Shown here one piece after another: positions 1 to 9,349 of a stretch of 54,021 nt of DNA. The stretch is from contig JAJFIJ010000372.1 in the NCBI GenBank assembly GCA_021775105.1, forward strand, positions 1 through 54,021, read 5' to 3'. Below the pieces are notes generated by a model. That model made no database searches. It was given only the letters and a program-made list of their open reading frames with translations, and was not told the DNA's origin. A program made the translations under genes and the position numbers. Each line of letters starts with the position of its first letter. Position 1 is the stretch's first letter. The stretch is from Rhodospirillales bacterium (GTDB lineage: Bacteria; Pseudomonadota; Alphaproteobacteria; Rhodospirillales; Casp-alpha2).

Positions 1-364
1 GACAGAACGTACAGGTCAGCGAGCAACCGACTTGCGACGATATACAAACCGCGCCGCGATCTTCTTCCGGAATAAACACCGATTCGGCTTCCTGACCATC
101 ATCAAAACGGGTCAGCCATTTGCGGGTACCGTCTTCGGAGGTCTGGAGGTTCGAGACACCGGGGCGCGAAACCCTGTAGAGCTCGGCCAGCTTCTGGCGA
201 AACGGTTTTGCCAGCGTCGACATTTCAGCAAAATCGGTAGATCCCTGATGATATATCCAGTGCCAGAGCTGCTTGGCACGAAACGGTTTCTCGCCAATTG
301 AAGCGAGCTCGTCCTTGAGCTCGTCCCGGCTGAGGCCTATCAGATTTTTGCGTTCATCGGTCAT
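1..364 (-). CDS. rlmN: 23S rRNA (adenine(2503)-C2)-methyltransferase RlmN, N-terminal part (runs off window start)
   Basis: Minus-strand translation from ATG at 364: [41 protein letters not shown]...[17 protein letters not shown], including the radical-SAM cysteine motif. Open at the window edge, so absent from the ORF track. Confidence 0.9.
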   Translation of the reverse strand, partial: MTDERKNLIGLSRDELKDELASIGEKPFRAKQLWHWIYHQGSTDFAEMSTLAKPFRQKLAELYRVSRPGVSNLQTSEDGTRKWLTRFDDGQEAESVFIPEEDRGAVCISSQVGCSLTCTFC

Positions 365-419
365 GGTGAGGGTGATATGGCACTTCTGGGGCGAATCCAA
401 AAGCAAAAATGAAATCTGT

Positions 420-923
420 TCAGACCTTGCAGGCGGCACTAATCGCTTTATAGGCGGCTGTAAAACCTTTCAGGGAATAGGTATCTGTCGTCAGCGTGCC
501 CTTCGACGAGGTACCCTTGACCGTCATCACCGCTCCGCGAATCATCGCTTTGACCAGGTCATTGTCGGCTTTGGCATCAAAGGCAAAGGCGTGACGTCCA
601 TCGACAAACAGTCTGGTTGTTGTTTTGCCAATAATGATCTCTGTTTCGCTGCCTTTCTTGTAGGTATACCCGGCCTGAACACTGACCACATTAGTGCTTT
701 TTTCAGCCGGACGATGGGTCACCAGCATAAAGGATTTGCCGCGCGCCTTATATTTTCCCCGCATTTTGGTAGGTTCTGAACCCATATAACAAATCAGCTT
801 TCCGCCTTCGCGTTCAGTAAAAGCCTCCCAGTCACCGAACGCACCAAGAGAGGTCGCGGCTTCAGCAACCGTCGCGGTGCTGAATGCAAAAAGTGCAGGA
901 AGCAGGAAAAATCGTTTCAACAT
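420..923 (-). CDS. Invasion-associated locus B (IalB)-family secreted protein
   Basis: 167 aa with signal peptide; [25 protein letters not shown] and C-terminal [43 protein letters not shown] pattern of the IalB family. Confidence 0.75.
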   Translation of the reverse strand: MLKRFFLLPALFAFSTATVAEAATSLGAFGDWEAFTEREGGKLICYMGSEPTKMRGKYKARGKSFMLVTHRPAEKSTNVVSVQAGYTYKKGSETEIIIGKTTTRLFVDGRHAFAFDAKADNDLVKAMIRGAVMTVKGTSSKGTLTTDTYSLKGFTAAYKAISAACKV

Positions 924-986
924 ATTCTTTATCTAACGCCAGATTGTGGCCTTGCCAAGGCAGTTTGGTGATGGCACTGATACACC

Positions 987-2000
987 ATGATTGATAAAAA
1001 TCCGTTAACCGTTGAAGTGACCCGGGGCGATATGGTCGAAAGCCAGCATCTGGGATCGGCTATTGTTGTTGATGCCAAAGGCAACGTGCTTCACGCTTGG
1101 GGAGATACAGACCGGCTGATCTATCCGCGCTCGTCGATCAAACCGTTGCAGGCGATCCCGTTTGTTGAAAGCGGGGCCGCCGATGCCTGTAACGCCTGCC
1201 CGGCCGAAGTCGCCTTTGCCTGTGCATCGCACAACGGCGAACACCATCATATTGACGGTGTGACTACCTGGCTGACACGCATGGGCCTGACGCCGGGGCA
1301 TCTTGAATGCGCGGCCCACTGGCCGCATGAAGACCAGACCCTGTTTGAACGCATTGCCGAACAGCCAACGCTTGATGAAACGTCGAACAACTGTTCGGGC
1401 AAACACGCCGGTTTTCTGGCGACCGCCAAACATCTCGGCGAAGACCTCAAGGGATATATTGAATACGATCATCCGGTTCAGCAGCGCATGAAGGCGGTCT
1501 TGTCGGAACTCGGCAGTGTAAACCTTGACGGCGCGCCGGGCGGTATTGATGGCTGTGGTATTCCGGTTATGGGCATGCCCCTGTCGACAATGGCGCTGGC
1601 GCTGGCCCGAATGGCTGATCCGTCCGGGCTCGAGGCAAAACGCCGTGATGCTTCCGAGCGGATATTAAAAGCCATTATGGCGCATCCCTATAACGTCGCC
1701 GGGCAGAACCGTTTCGATACCATCGCCATGACATCGGCACCCGGACGCTTCGTCGTCAAATCTGGGGCCGAGGCCGTTCATGCCGGCATCATCCCCGAAA
1801 TGGGCGTCGGATTTGCGCTGAAGATCAATGACGGCAACAATCGTGCGTCAGACGTGCTGGCCGCCAATCTGCTGAATTTGCTCGGCCAGCTTGACGAAAC
1901 CGCACAAGCCAAAATGGCGCACCTACTCGAAGCCCCAGTCAAAAACGCTGCGGGTCGCCTTGCAGGGTCAATCCGGATGGCGGATGGCTGGGCGGGTTAA
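987..2000 (+). CDS. Asparaginase II family protein
   Basis: 337 aa; VEVTRGDMVESQHLGSAIVVDAKGNVLHAWGDTDRLIYPRSSIKPLQAIPFVESGAAD and NNCSGKHAGFLA motifs. Confidence 0.85.
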   Translation: MIDKNPLTVEVTRGDMVESQHLGSAIVVDAKGNVLHAWGDTDRLIYPRSSIKPLQAIPFVESGAADACNACPAEVAFACASHNGEHHHIDGVTTWLTRMGLTPGHLECAAHWPHEDQTLFERIAEQPTLDETSNNCSGKHAGFLATAKHLGEDLKGYIEYDHPVQQRMKAVLSELGSVNLDGAPGGIDGCGIPVMGMPLSTMALALARMADPSGLEAKRRDASERILKAIMAHPYNVAGQNRFDTIAMTSAPGRFVVKSGAEAVHAGIIPEMGVGFALKINDGNNRASDVLAANLLNLLGQLDETAQAKMAHLLEAPVKNAAGRLAGSIRMADGWAG

Positions 2001-2590
2001 CTCTCGACCTTCCCCAGCTCCACTTCACCCAGCGGCGGGGTATCCCTGTATTTTTCCATTTGAGTTCTGAGGACCGGACCGCCGTGGTGGTGATCGGGCA
2101 GATCTTCTGTCGGGCCGCCAGCACGCACCGGGCGGGGTGGGAATTTGCCCAGCGTTGTGATCCGGTCATACATCACCACAGCGCCAGCGATGCCGACATT
2201 GACGCAAAACTTTGTCGGTATCTTGATCACATGATCGCAGCGCGCGGTCAGTTCCGGCGACAGCGACGCGCGTTCCGGCCCCAGCACGTAGGCTGCACAG
2301 GACGGATGGCGGAAGCTCGGCAACTCGACGGCATCGTCCGTCAATTCAATCCCGACCAGCGCGCAGCCTTCCGGTAATACGGTCGAGGCAAGATCGGGGA
2401 AGCTGTAGAACGGCAGATGACCAAGGCTGTCTGAGGTATCCGAACGCCCGCCCTCAACGCGGGTATAGGCGGCATCAATGGTGAAGACGAAGCTTGCTCC
2501 GAAGGCGTGGGCCGAGCGGAACAGGTTACCGACGTTCATCGGTTTTGAAATTCGTTCGACGCCGAGGCCAAAATATCCGCGCATAGTCAC
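1997..2590 (-). CDS. TrmH/SpoU-family RNA methyltransferase
   Basis: KPMNVGNLFRSAHAFGASFVFTI...YVLGPERASLSPELTARCDHVIKIPTKFCVNVGIAGAVVMYDR SPOUT signature. Confidence 0.85.
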   Translation of the reverse strand: MTMRGYFGLGVERISKPMNVGNLFRSAHAFGASFVFTIDAAYTRVEGGRSDTSDSLGHLPFYSFPDLASTVLPEGCALVGIELTDDAVELPSFRHPSCAAYVLGPERASLSPELTARCDHVIKIPTKFCVNVGIAGAVVMYDRITTLGKFPPRPVRAGGPTEDLPDHHHGGPVLRTQMEKYRDTPPLGEVELGKVES

Positions 2591-2715
2591 ACCAAAGGCC
2601 TTGGGAAGTTGTCTCGATGAGTCATTATCATGGTCCTTTGGTGTAATTCTTTCTGGAAGCTTCCGGGATCAGGCCCTAACCTCACGCAAAAGACGGACTT
2701 TTTCAAGGAGGTGTC

Positions 2716-3690
2716 ATGTGGGCTCAACTGTGCCGTAACTGGGGTGATGAGGGCGATCTGGAATTTGATGAAGCGCCCGAGCCGGAAATGGTTGAGGGCG
2801 GGGTCAGGATCAACGTCAAGGCATCTGGGTTGAACTTTGCCGATACCCTGATGATCAAGGGCGAATATCAGATCAAACCCCGCCACCCCTTCAGCCCCGG
2901 GCTTGAAGTTTCCGGTGTGGTGATTGAATGCGCTGCCGATGTCACCCGTGTTAAGGAAGGCGACCGGGTGATGGCGATTGTTCACTATGGCGGATTTGCG
3001 GAACAGGTCGTGGCCGACGAAAACGATGTCTTTGTGATCCCCTATAATATGGACTTTGTAAATGCCGCCGCCTTTCCTGTGGTGTACGGCACGTCTCATA
3101 TCGGCCTCAAATACAAACTGAAACTGATGGCCGGAGAGACGTTGCTGGTGAACGGGGCTGCCGGCGGCGTTGGTCTGACGGCCGTGGAACTTGGTAAAAA
3201 AATGGGCGCGATCGTTATTGCTTCCGCAGGCGGGCCGGAGAAACTGAAAGTTGCCAAGGATATGGGAGCGGACCACCTGATCGATTATAAATCCGAAGAC
3301 ATCCGCAATCAGTCCAAAATTTTTACTGATGGGCGCGGTGTTGATGCGGTTTATGACCCGGTTGGCGGCGCCGCCTTCGATTCATCACTTCGCGCCGCCG
3401 TACAGGGCGGACGGGTTCTGGTTGTCGGCTTTGCCAGTGGCACCGTGCCTCAGGTTCCGGCCAATATCCTGCTGGTCAAGAATTTGTCGGTCATCGGGTA
3501 TTACTGGGGTGCACACCGAATTCTTGCGCCGGAACTGATCGCCAACTCATTCGATGAACTGCTGAGCTGGTATGAGGCAGGCGAGCTTAAACCCCATGTT
3601 TCACATACTTACGATCTGGCCGACGCCGGCAAGGCATTGAAAAAACTGACCAGTCGGGAGGCAACCGGGAAAATTGTGCTGGTCATGTAA
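2716..3690 (+). CDS. NADPH:quinone oxidoreductase family protein (MDR superfamily)
   Basis: 324 aa; NGAAGGVGLTAVELGKKMGA nucleotide-binding motif and overall MDR pattern. Confidence 0.85.
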   Translation: MWAQLCRNWGDEGDLEFDEAPEPEMVEGGVRINVKASGLNFADTLMIKGEYQIKPRHPFSPGLEVSGVVIECAADVTRVKEGDRVMAIVHYGGFAEQVVADENDVFVIPYNMDFVNAAAFPVVYGTSHIGLKYKLKLMAGETLLVNGAAGGVGLTAVELGKKMGAIVIASAGGPEKLKVAKDMGADHLIDYKSEDIRNQSKIFTDGRGVDAVYDPVGGAAFDSSLRAAVQGGRVLVVGFASGTVPQVPANILLVKNLSVIGYYWGAHRILAPELIANSFDELLSWYEAGELKPHVSHTYDLADAGKALKKLTSREATGKIVLVM

Positions 3691-4836
3691 TCAGGTATCC
3701 GGGACGAGGACGGCGCCTTCCATCATTGCCCGCGCGGTACGATAGACGGTGACCTTGTCGACAACCCATTCGCCGGAACGGTCCGTTACCTCAGCCTTGA
3801 CCGGCAGCACCCCGGACGGATTGGCAAGCGCGAGATCGCCGTCTGCGGCGCGACAAAGGGATGCGGCGACGGTCCCGCTGATTTTGCACGCCGTCCCCAG
3901 ACACATGGCACCGGTCAGCGGCAGCACCCGATGCACCTGCCCCATCGAAAGAAACCGCGCGGCGACATGCGCATCATTGGCCGATTTGGTTTCTCCGGCC
4001 AGCGTCTGATAATCAGCCGGTTCTGCGACCAGGCAGATTTTCGGTGTGCCCAGAGGAATATCATCAGTGCTGTTGGCCATTCCCATCAGGACGCCGGCTT
4101 TGCGCCGGAGCTTGTCGAGGGTCTCCATGATTGCCGGATTTTCCTCAATTTCTGTTACAGTTTCAGCCCCCGTAAGCCCGAACCGAGAGGCCGCAACAAA
4201 AACCCCGGCAGTGCTGGAATCAACGCATGATACCTGAAATTCGCCTGAAAAATCTCCGCTGTCGTCAAGGGTTATGACGTCGACAACGCTGCCCGTCGGC
4301 AGCAACCGTCCGGTCGATGCGCCACCCGGCGACAGATAATCCAGACCAATTTTCGATCCGGTTCCGGAGACGCCGGGAATCGAAAAATCGCCGGACTCGT
4401 CAAACCTCCCGTTTCGGGTCGGAATATGGGCATGATAAACACTTTTGAGGTTGGTGTTGAAAACCCGGACCAGAGTCATCTCGCCATCGGCCCTGACCAT
4501 GCCGGTATCTATGGCGAAAGGGCCAACAGCGGACGACAGGTTTCCGCAGGTTGTTGAAAAATCGACAACCGGCTGATCAATCGCGACCTGGGCGAAGGTG
4601 TAATCGACGTCGGCATCATCGCGAGCTGACGGATTGATGAACACAGCTTTCGAGACCGAAGACACACCACCGCCCATACCGTTCAACTGGCGCCCGTACC
4701 TATCCGGACTGCCGAGCGCGTGAAGCAAAATACGGTCACGTTCTTCGCCATCAACGCGCATGTCTTCGGTTTTGAAAAAAACACCTTTTGAAGAGCCGCC
4801 CCTCATGAAGACGGCGGGAATGCGTTTCTGGGTCAT
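3691..4836 (-). CDS. PrpF-family isomerase / 4-oxalomesaconate tautomerase-like
   Basis: 381 aa; IPAVFMRGGSSKGVFFKTEDM...GSPDRYGRQLNGMGGGVSSVSKAVF is the PrpF-family N-terminus. Confidence 0.85.
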   Translation of the reverse strand: MTQKRIPAVFMRGGSSKGVFFKTEDMRVDGEERDRILLHALGSPDRYGRQLNGMGGGVSSVSKAVFINPSARDDADVDYTFAQVAIDQPVVDFSTTCGNLSSAVGPFAIDTGMVRADGEMTLVRVFNTNLKSVYHAHIPTRNGRFDESGDFSIPGVSGTGSKIGLDYLSPGGASTGRLLPTGSVVDVITLDDSGDFSGEFQVSCVDSSTAGVFVAASRFGLTGAETVTEIEENPAIMETLDKLRRKAGVLMGMANSTDDIPLGTPKICLVAEPADYQTLAGETKSANDAHVAARFLSMGQVHRVLPLTGAMCLGTACKISGTVAASLCRAADGDLALANPSGVLPVKAEVTDRSGEWVVDKVTVYRTARAMMEGAVLVPDT

Positions 4837-4838
4837 GG

Positions 4839-5921
4839 TTAAACCTTCAGGTTAAAGGAACCGGATGCAACAGGGGTTCCATTAATCACAATCTCGATCC
4901 TGTGGTCACCGGAATAATGCTTCCGTGTTGTGAAATCTGCAAACGTCTGGGATTTTTTGATCTCTTGTTTCGCCCCTGCTGGCAACACCAGCTCCCTGAG
5001 TTTGAACACTTTGGTCGTCGTTTTCCCGCTCTTTTTGACATAGTGGACGATGTAATCAATGGCGAGCTTTTGTGCCGTTTTTTTATTCGACGTGATGGAG
5101 AAATTGAATGACAATGCCTCACCAAGCGAGAGAACCGGGGGCGTGAGAGAAAAGTCCGAAACACTCACATCCGGGCTGGCCTCAAACCCGAACAGTGCAA
5201 ATGCCCGTGGATGGCCCTGTTTCAGCAGGCTCCGTGATGCGTGTTTGGTGATCCAGGCGGTTTCTTCAACACCCTGGTCCCACGCATTAACCCAGTCCAG
5301 CATAAGCTCCGGGTGATCTTTCGAGATATCATTGAGATGATTGGCAACTGATTTCCTGACATACAGTTCCGGATCCGCGCTTAACGCATCAAGAACAGGT
5401 TTGACGGGAGCCGGGTCTTCGATCAGCGGCCTGATCTGAAACGACCAGGGCAGGCGCGGGCGACTGCCTTCGCTGGCAAGGCGGCGGACATGATGATCTT
5501 CGTCACCCGCCCAGTCGGTCATGACATCAAGGGTCCGTTCAAGATCGAGTCTCAGAAATTCCCGAATGGCAAATTCCGATGATGAATAGCGGGTGAAATA
5601 TTTAAGGGCATCAAGCGAACGATCAAAATGATCGCGTCCATAAACACCGACAAAATCGGGGAAAAACATGCCCTTGAACGTGCCCTGATAGACCGGCGCG
5701 ACAGGCGCCAGAATCTCGAGTGCACGGTCAAAATCTGACGGCAGTTGTTGTGCCACAAGTTCGGTTGTCCGGCGCAGGCGCTGCATCAGCGACAGCATGT
5801 CGAGCCCGTCCATTGCCGAAATGACGAACGCTTTGCGGTCGAATTTTGAATATTGCTGATGAAAATGTTCCGCCAGTTCGCGAAAAAAAGCTTCATCAAA
5901 CCAGTTCTTCAGTTCATCCAC
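4839..5921 (-). CDS. DNA alkylation repair (AlkD-like HEAT repeat) protein
   Basis: 360 aa; LDVMTDWAGDEDHHVRRLASEGSRPRLPWSFQIRPL and ELYVRKSVANHLNDISKDHPELMLDW HEAT-like motifs. Confidence 0.75.
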   Translation of the reverse strand: MDELKNWFDEAFFRELAEHFHQQYSKFDRKAFVISAMDGLDMLSLMQRLRRTTELVAQQLPSDFDRALEILAPVAPVYQGTFKGMFFPDFVGVYGRDHFDRSLDALKYFTRYSSSEFAIREFLRLDLERTLDVMTDWAGDEDHHVRRLASEGSRPRLPWSFQIRPLIEDPAPVKPVLDALSADPELYVRKSVANHLNDISKDHPELMLDWVNAWDQGVEETAWITKHASRSLLKQGHPRAFALFGFEASPDVSVSDFSLTPPVLSLGEALSFNFSITSNKKTAQKLAIDYIVHYVKKSGKTTTKVFKLRELVLPAGAKQEIKKSQTFADFTTRKHYSGDHRIEIVINGTPVASGSFNLKV

Positions 5922-5933
5922 GATATTATCGTC

Positions 5934-6821
5934 CTAGGCGGTCGGGTCGGGCTTTGGTTTCAGCAGTATAAAGACGTTACCGACCAGCACCAGTGCGACT
6001 CCACTGAGGCTGAACGTCGTCCATTCGAACCCCTCAAACAGGGTTGAAAGCGTGAGGGCAACAACCGGGAACAGTACGGTTGCATAGCCGGCGCGTTCAG
6101 GCCCGATCCGCCCCAGCAGGGTCAGATAACAGCCAAATCCAACCACCGACGCAAAAATCGCCAGAAACAGGAGGGAGCTGACATAAGGAAGACCGGGATC
6201 AAAGGCAAATGGCTCACCGGTTGCCAGATTAAGCACCGTCATGAACAACGCCCCGTAAAACATTGCCAGCGTCGTTGTCTCAAATATCGGCAGGCCACGT
6301 TTCTGGAATTTACTTGAAATCAACATGCCGGCGGACGCCGACAAAGTTCCTGCCAGCCCCAGAAGCAACCCGCCTGACGTGTCGCTGGAGAGATCAAACG
6401 CCCTGAGTTCGGGCCAGAACACAACCGTAATCCCGCTCAGGCCCAGCGCGGCACCCATCAGGACACGCGCGGGAATTTGAGCGCGAAACAGGACTGCCGA
6501 ACCCAGAATATTCCAGACAACAAGGGTTGAAAAAATCACCGATACCAGACCACTGGTCAGATAGTTTGTACATTTATAAAGCAGGAAAAAGTTCGTGCAA
6601 AACAGCAACAATCCCTGAAGCGCGATACGCGGATGATCGCTCAACGGAAACCGAATGCGCCGCCCGGTAACCCGGCAAAAGATGTAGAGGATCAGCGATG
6701 CCAGAAAAAATCGGTAGGCGACGGAAACCTGTACGGGAACCTCACCCAGTTGGAATGTCAGGGCGATCCAACTGGACCCCCAGACAAGAACAGTGACGGT
6801 GTAGAGAATGAGATTAGTCAT
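5934..6821 (-). CDS. EamA/DMT-superfamily transporter
   Basis: 295 aa, about 10 hydrophobic segments, DMT-type repeats. Confidence 0.8.
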   Translation of the reverse strand: MTNLILYTVTVLVWGSSWIALTFQLGEVPVQVSVAYRFFLASLILYIFCRVTGRRIRFPLSDHPRIALQGLLLFCTNFFLLYKCTNYLTSGLVSVIFSTLVVWNILGSAVLFRAQIPARVLMGAALGLSGITVVFWPELRAFDLSSDTSGGLLLGLAGTLSASAGMLISSKFQKRGLPIFETTTLAMFYGALFMTVLNLATGEPFAFDPGLPYVSSLLFLAIFASVVGFGCYLTLLGRIGPERAGYATVLFPVVALTLSTLFEGFEWTTFSLSGVALVLVGNVFILLKPKPDPTA

Positions 6822-6861
6822 CTCCGTTGCTTACCCCCGTCGGGCGTTCAAGGCAAACAGA

Positions 6862-6895
6862 CAAAAAAAACGGGACCGGTTGGGGACCGGTCCCG
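6862..6895 (-). terminator. Rho-independent terminator of the DUF1127 gene
   Basis: Perfect 10-bp stem CGGGACCGGT/ACCGGTCCCG (6871-6880/6886-6895), followed on the minus strand by a run of 8 T. Confidence 0.8.
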
Positions 6896-6924
6896 AAAGT
6901 TTTTTGGTGCGGTTAACACCGGGC

Positions 6925-7170
6925 TCAGGGGAGCCAGAATGGCTTGGTATATTCCCGACGAGCGGCTTCACGGCTAATTCCCATATCGCGAAGCTGGTGA
7001 TCGGTGATTTCACTCAACTGGCGGCGCTGGTCTGCACGGTGTTGCCAGATGTAACCCTGTTTGAGCAGATTGACCGGCAACTCACCGACTGAGCGCAGCA
7101 GCTTGGCAACTGTGCTGGTGAAGGTATCTGCGTGCAGACTGTTCAGTGATTGGCATTCAGTTCTGGTCAT
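6925..7170 (-). CDS. DUF1127 domain-containing protein
   Basis: 81 aa; RRQLSEITDHQLRDMGISREAARREYTKPFW. Confidence 0.8.
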   Translation of the reverse strand: MTRTECQSLNSLHADTFTSTVAKLLRSVGELPVNLLKQGYIWQHRADQRRQLSEITDHQLRDMGISREAARREYTKPFWLP

Positions 7171-7411
7171 CTCTCAATTCCTCTTCCTTAACGTCCCCGT
7201 CATCCGGATTGATGTTTTGGGGTGGCTGTTCTGTGAGAAGAGAAATAGTCGCAATTTTGCCTGTCGACAAACGATATTTTTTCATAAAATCATTAATAAA
7301 ACTAATCCGAATGTATCGATACAATTTTTAACCTATTGTAAAATAATGATTAATAAAATTTTAATGCTATATCCTCTTGTTTTTCACATAGATTTTTATT
7401 ATCTATTTTTT

Positions 7412-8398
7412 ATGCCTCGTCGTCTGCCTCCCCTGAACGCCCTCAAGGTCTTTGAAGCTGCCGCCCGCCATTTGAGTTTCACCAAGGCCGCCGACGAACT
7501 GCATGTCACCCAGGCTGCCATCAGTCATCAGATAAAGGCGCTTGAGGGGTCTCTGGGAATGAAGCTGTTCAGGCGGATGAACCGCGCCCTGTTGCTGACC
7601 GACGAAGGACAGATACTCTATCCAGGCATCAGTGAAGCGCTTGATTTGATTTCGCAGACGACGGATCGACTGCACCGGTATGAACACAGCGGCCTGCTGA
7701 CCGTCGGCACCATGGATACGCTGGCCGCAACCTGGCTGGTGCCGAAACTTGGGCGGTTTCGTAAACTGCATCCCGATATCGATGTCCGCATTTCCACAGC
7801 CGACCACATTGTCGATTATGTGCGTGACGGCATTGATATCGGATTGCGCTACGGGCAGGGCAACTGGCATGCCGGCCTTGAAACCGATTTTCTTATGGCC
7901 GAAGAAGTATTTCCCGTTTGCAGTCCGTCAATGCTGGAAGACGGGCCGCCGCTGAAAACACCTGACGACCTTCGCCATTACCCGCTTCTTCATGACGACA
8001 TGCGCATCGACTGGCGAATGTGGTTAATGGCGGCAGGTGCGACCAGGGTTGACCCCGACCGGGGACCCGGATTTCAGCATTCCTATCTGGTCTACCAGAC
8101 CGCCGTCGCCGGTGGCGGGGTGGCATTGGCAAGAAGTGCACTGGTTAGTCACGAGCTGGACGATGGCCGGTTGATCAAGCCCTTTGATTTCGCCCTGCCT
8201 GCGACCTATGCGTACTATGTCGTCACGCCCAAAACCAACGCCAGCAAACCCAAGGTCCAGGCGTTCCGCGAGTGGGTTCTGGAAGAAGCCCGTGAAGAGC
8301 GGGAAAAAAATCTGTCGGCGATGGACATCGACGTGCTGAAAGATTATCAATCAGGCCCGGCGCCGCGTGGCTGGCCGAGTGGGCAGAATCTGACATGA
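7412..8398 (+). CDS. LysR-family transcriptional regulator (GcvA-like)
   Basis: MPRRLPPLNALKVFEAAARHLSFTKAADELHVTQAAISHQIKALEGSLGMKLFRR HTH. The ORF-track start at 7061 adds an improbable N-terminus. Confidence 0.85.
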   Translation: MPRRLPPLNALKVFEAAARHLSFTKAADELHVTQAAISHQIKALEGSLGMKLFRRMNRALLLTDEGQILYPGISEALDLISQTTDRLHRYEHSGLLTVGTMDTLAATWLVPKLGRFRKLHPDIDVRISTADHIVDYVRDGIDIGLRYGQGNWHAGLETDFLMAEEVFPVCSPSMLEDGPPLKTPDDLRHYPLLHDDMRIDWRMWLMAAGATRVDPDRGPGFQHSYLVYQTAVAGGGVALARSALVSHELDDGRLIKPFDFALPATYAYYVVTPKTNASKPKVQAFREWVLEEAREEREKNLSAMDIDVLKDYQSGPAPRGWPSGQNLT

Positions 8399-9345
8399 TC
8401 GACTGGTGGACCAAATTACGTATCGCTTTGCTGGGCGGTCTTGTTATCGCAACACTGGCGAGCTTCTTTCAGGGGCATTTCTGGTGGCTTGACCTGTTCG
8501 CTCATTTTCGCTGGCAGTACGTTCTGGCTTCGCTGTTTGTTCTGGCTTTCAGCTTCGATAGCCGACGCCAGCTGTATGTCGCGTCGCTTGTCCTTGTCGG
8601 CAATCTTTGGGGGGTTTCTCAATCCGGACACGCGATGACAGCTAGCGATCCCGCAAACATTAACGAATTACCCCCGATATCTGTCGTTTTCCTGAATACA
8701 AACCTTTACAACATGCGTTACGGCGAAATTAAGTCGTTCATCAAATCGACCGGCGCCGACATCGTTGTATTGAGTGAGATGCGGGTCAACTGGAAACAGT
8801 CGTTTGACCCGCTTTTGCAGATCTACCCCTATTATCATCAGGTCATGGGACAGGCCGTTGAAGACGACATACCAAGCGGAATCGTATTGCTGTCACGCTA
8901 TCCACTTGAAAATCTTAGTTCTGTGGTCAATCCCGTCAGAAATCATGCCTATATGCTGGCGGCAAATGTCCTTCACCCTTCCGGAACATTCACAGCTGTC
9001 GGTGTGCACCTGACCAATTCCATAACCCCTTACAGAGCGGCCAATCAGAAGGCCGAGGTTAGTGCCCTTGCCGACTGGGCAAGCAAGCAATCCCGGCTGG
9101 CTTTCATTGTTGGTGACCTCAATCTGACACCCTTTGCAAACCAGTATCAGAAATTACTGACAGAGGCCCGATTGAGCCAGTCAAAACAGAATTATTTCCC
9201 GACCTGGCCCAGTTCCCTGATGCCGGGCGGAATTCCGATTGATCATGTCCTGGCGGGGTCACGCGGCAATATTATCGAGATGGCGGTTGGTCCGGATGTC
9301 GGCTCGGACCATCGCCCGGTAATTGCAAAAATCTCTCTCAATTAA
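8395..9345 (+). CDS. Endonuclease/exonuclease/phosphatase family membrane protein
   Basis: N-terminal TM segments then VVFLNTNLYNMRYGEIKSFIKSTGADIVVLSEMR ... VGDLNLTPFANQYQKLL ... IDHVLAG ... GSDHRPVIAKI. Confidence 0.85.
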   Translation: MIDWWTKLRIALLGGLVIATLASFFQGHFWWLDLFAHFRWQYVLASLFVLAFSFDSRRQLYVASLVLVGNLWGVSQSGHAMTASDPANINELPPISVVFLNTNLYNMRYGEIKSFIKSTGADIVVLSEMRVNWKQSFDPLLQIYPYYHQVMGQAVEDDIPSGIVLLSRYPLENLSSVVNPVRNHAYMLAANVLHPSGTFTAVGVHLTNSITPYRAANQKAEVSALADWASKQSRLAFIVGDLNLTPFANQYQKLLTEARLSQSKQNYFPTWPSSLMPGGIPIDHVLAGSRGNIIEMAVGPDVGSDHRPVIAKISLN

Positions 9346-9349
9346 CCGT

